Origin: Pisaster brevispinus
Taxonomy: Eukaryota; Echinodermata; Asteroidea; Forcipulatida; Asteriidae
Length of the DNA stretch: 64,000 bases
Direction of reading: 5' to 3'
NCBI GenBank assembly: GCA_023634235.1
Contig: JAMKCF010000007.1
Coordinates: 4,072,001 to 4,136,000, forward strand
The notes below the pieces were generated by a model. The model made no database searches. It saw only the letters and a program-made list of their open reading frames with translations, and had not been told where the DNA came from. The position numbers were made by a program, and so were the translations under genes. This document shows, piece by piece, positions 60,740 through 64,000 of the stretch (position 1 is the stretch's first letter; each line of letters begins with the position of its first letter).

Positions 60740-62219
60740 AATCCCATTGCTTGTATATACACATTGTGCACAACTCATTATGTCCTAGTACAGCTGCTAA
60801 GCAAGTCTTGAGTTGTTTGTAGAAAAGCATTACATTTGCCACTAGGTTAAAAAATTATCAATGATAACTTTTAGAGTTGAACCTATATTGACACTTCCCT
60901 AGTTGTGTAGGGGTGGTGTGGGTGACATCACATTTTTAAAAAGGGCGATTGAGAGGGGTAAGTTATAAATGAAGTTAAGTTAAAGATGGGTGCGATTGTT
61001 TGCCTGAAAATGAATGCCTAAACATCGCTGAAACTATCTGAAACAACAGTAAATACCCGGATTTGCCCCTTTTTGGGGGTGGGGCAACAGTGATGATAGA
61101 ATAGGAAGGCTCCTTACCAACAATTGAGAACACAGAAACAAGCGTTACTTTATAATTTATTTGAGAAGCTAACTGGATCAAGGTAAATTAATGCCCAATT
61201 ACTACCTTTTGATTTCATCACGTGCTTGGTAGATGAGAAGGTAGTGGCTCCTTACCAACCAATGAGAACCTACGAAGTTTGCCGCTAGGTTTGAGAATGT
61301 ATCATTAATCATGTTTAGAGTTGAAAGCATCTTGACAATCCACTATGTATGGGTGGGGTGGGGTGGCATCTTGCTTTATGAAGGGCAGTTGATAATTTTT
61401 TAAACACGAGTTTAATAATATTGAGTTGAAGAATGTTTGTCTCACAATAAATGCATTGACATTGCTGAAACGATCTGGAATGAATAGTCAGGTAGTTTTG
61501 TGGGCGGGGAAACAGTTTCATCACTAGTTGTGGTAATACTAGTAAATGGAAAATCAGAAACAAGGCGTAACGTGAAACTTCCTTTTAAAAGATAACTTGA
61601 TCAAGGTTAATCAATGACCGATAGGATTGTTGTAAAGGTTCGTCCAAAATTAAAAACTTTCTCTGCTAGTAAAATTACGAATAATGATTGTTGGTTTTAG
61701 CCTTACACTGATATGTGAACGATTTATGGGTGTTTGGGGAACATTTTGTAGAGAGACAAAGGAATTGATGCCGAAATGCTACACTTGTAAAAAGAAAAAT
61801 CTGCTATGCTTTCTCTATTATTATTATTATTTTTGCTTTTAATCTTCTGGCTGTTCCCGAGTTTTTCCCCACACTGCCCGATTTTTAGGGAGCAGTTTAG
61901 GGTGTGCATATAGTAGGTGCGGTCAGGAGCTTGTATTGACGACAATAATAAGCTAATAATCCTAAGCGAACGGAGCGTAATCGGCAACGAAACTATGGAC
62001 AATAGTTGCGGCTGGACTGATGATGTTTTCCTATGCTGGAAACGGGTCCCATTGTTTTCCGCATCATTTCGTCTTAGACAGGTCCATACAAAGCACCATG
62101 CGTATATAATAAAAAAAAATGATCTTGCCGTCGAGATCATTAAACTCACACTGAAGTTTGTTTCGGAATTGACAAAAATGGGTACGTCGAGTACATGGGT
62201 CATTGAGTATGATATTTGT

Positions 62220-62705
62220 AATGATATTATAAAAATAATCTAAGCATTTATAAATCGTTCTTACCCCAAAAAGGTATTACAACACTTAACAATAATTAGT
62301 ACAACACTCAACAATTGACCCTACAAGGGAATGGGAAAGAAATAACAGGCCTAGTAAGCAAAATAAGTCTGAACAACTTGAGGTTTATGCGATGTTTGGA
62401 ATTCAGTGAGTGAAATGGAATGACGTGTTTGATAAGGAAGATTGTTCCAAGGGTTTGGAGCAGCTGCATACCAAACCTTTGGCAGATGAAGTGTATCCGG
62501 TTTGAGTTTTGTGAGAATCCTTGTATCTGAGCTGGAACGGAGTGTGCGATTGGATGGTCAGGAGTGATAAGCTCAATAAGGTAATGGGGAGCAGTTTCAT
62601 TCCCACATTTATATATGATTGAAACAACTTGAAAACAAAATTAGTTCAAAACAGGAAGTCAGTGGAGTTGTTGAAGAAAGGCTCTGAGAAGCGATCAGAT
62701 TTTGT
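62220..62705 (-). mobile_element. Retroposon 3' fragment, second copy
   Basis: Duplicate of 57110-57600 as part of the tandem duplication, not an independent insertion. Confidence 0.5.
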
Positions 62706-63634
62706 TTTGTTATATATTTGTTTTTGTTTTTTTTCTAAAAAATACTATTACTACGAGCCCAAGTAGGGCCTACCGAGTATATTGATATTTTGAAAGAAAA
62801 TTAATTGTTTAGTTGGACCTTGGGTCAACCCAAATGTCAAGCAGAATTAGTAATGAGAGCATAGGATGGTTAAATTCACCATGGATTAAATGCTACTGGA
62901 ATTTTTTTTTTCAAAATAAAAGTTTACGTTAAAAATGAGACTTTAAAGTTCTTTTTTTGTGACGTGTTAATAATGTGGCATCAATCGTTAGAGACGGTGA
63001 TCTTGAGACATGTTTTCAAGTCAAGTTAAACCAAAATCGACATACTACCCCCCCCCCCCCCCATAAAAAAAGACACAAATCGTATCCTCTTCGTTTCTTG
63101 TCTAGGACGCTATTTATAATCTTATATTGACCAAATGAAAACAAAAAAACTATTGTTTTTCTAAAAAAAGCTTCCTCTTTTGCATAAAAGCTAGCAAAAT
63201 GTATGCCTTTTTTTGGTTATAAAAACAGTTGTGTTTGGTTTTGACAAGCAGAAAGTATTTTGATCGTTTCTTCCTGTATTTTGTTAGGAGTTTTGTAAAC
63301 ACCCCTGCCCTGAGGCAGTTCAGAATGAATGTTATAACTGGACTGAATCCTTCAAGTTGCAATTTGTTTCATAAGTCCAACTTTCCTCATATGTTTCCTA
63401 AAAGAGCCGAAACACTAACATTGACAGTTTTATGTTGATATCTTCTTACTGTCCTACAACTACCACTTCTGTCATAAAATACACCTCTTCAAGTAAACTC
63501 GACTTTAATTTATTACAGAAACTATGCAAAACTGTGTAAAGTCTATATGCATTGAACATCGACATGTTTTCAACACGTTGAAAATCTAAGTGATCAATTA
63601 AAACCAACAACTATTGGACTGCAATATAAAGTGC

Positions 63635-63851
63635 ACTACACTCTGAAATCTCTGGGTCAGAGCGGACCCGGAAATTGGTGTAAACTTGATGGATTCCATC
63701 TCTGATCTTGCGTCTGTTTGACCCATTTCCGGGCCATTTTGACACAGATTCCGAATCCTACTGGCCAGAAATCGGTCAAGCCCCACGGGACCCGGAATCC
63801 AGGAATCCGGAATCCGGGTCAATTCTAACCCGGGAGTTTTCAGAGTGTAGT
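63635..63851. mobile_element. Palindromic MITE, copy 2
   Basis: Same ends as 58463-58704, but about 25 bases shorter inside. It is at the equivalent place in the tandem duplicate, so it was copied with its flank. Confidence 0.75.
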
Positions 63852-64000
63852 CACCTCTGTGGAGACAGATTTCAGCCGAATGTTGTTTGATTTTAAATTA
63901 GGGTTATTAATATGTATGTCCCTGATGCGGCTTGAGGTTTTCAACAGTATTTTTTTCAATGGGTTGTTGTCCGTTCGGACTTCTTTTTTGTTGTTGATAA

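Larger units (their letters stand above)
60740..64000 (+). repeat. Tandem duplicate of 55643-58790, to the window end
   Basis: Collinear matches throughout: tcattatgtcctagtacagc at 55680 and 60777, retroposon fragment at 57110 and 62220, MITE at 58463 and 63635, offset about 5.1 kb. It carries no gene. By analogy another Ig copy would lie just beyond the right edge, about 600-1100 bases out. Confidence 0.75.

Overview
The window is eukaryotic, AT-rich and repeat-rich, and it encodes metazoan protein families: immunoglobulin-domain receptors, PAN/apple plus F5/8C (discoidin) secreted proteins, and a lengsin-type glutamine synthetase homologue. It also holds a PIF/Harbinger transposon, SINE-like retroposons, a solo LTR and many MITEs. 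The mix best fits a non-vertebrate deuterostome. I favour an echinoderm, but this is inference and the species is not identified.

Layout. The basic module is an apparently intronless Ig receptor facing a convergent four-exon PAN-F5/8C gene, with a 55-bp minisatellite on the 5' side of the PAN gene. Left half, + orientation: a shrunken module (Ig copy 1 at 48-1135, PAN gene lost, two minisatellite units at about 1513-1606), then a complete module (Ig copy 2 at 2409-4275, PAN copy 1 at 6694-8907 minus, minisatellite at 9610-9914). Next come a PAN terminal-exon remnant (12169-12248), a solo LTR (13079-14045) and a truncated lengsin copy (14892-15574). The spacer 15565-29375 holds an intact PAN copy 2 (20004-21935) and several MITEs. 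From 29376 to about 51061 the left half reappears inverted: long lengsin ORF (28695-30017), PAN copy 3 (32012-33247), minisatellite (35707-36506), PAN copy 4 (37292-40082) and Ig copy 3, which is split by a 6.3-kb Harbinger element (44502-50778). A further module follows in that same orientation: minisatellite (51238-51820), PAN copy 5 (52566-54856) and Ig copy 4 fragment (59447-59995). Its flank is tandemly repeated at 60740 to the window end.

How the genes may work together. Ig copy 2 has two Ig domains, a Ser/Thr/Pro-rich stalk, one membrane helix and a long tail ending in an ITIM and an ITSM, which is the layout of an inhibitory immune receptor. The PAN-F5/8C proteins look secreted and lectin-like. 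They differ mainly in loops that in F5/8C domains usually contact ligand. A co-amplified receptor plus secreted-lectin locus is a reasonable hypothesis; no interaction is shown by the sequence.

State of the genes. PAN copies 2, 3, 4 and 5 are intact by reading. PAN copy 1 and Ig copies 1, 3 and 4 are broken or partial. Ig copy 2 and the long lengsin gene each carry a single one-base lesion, so they are either recent pseudogenes, polymorphic alleles or assembly errors.
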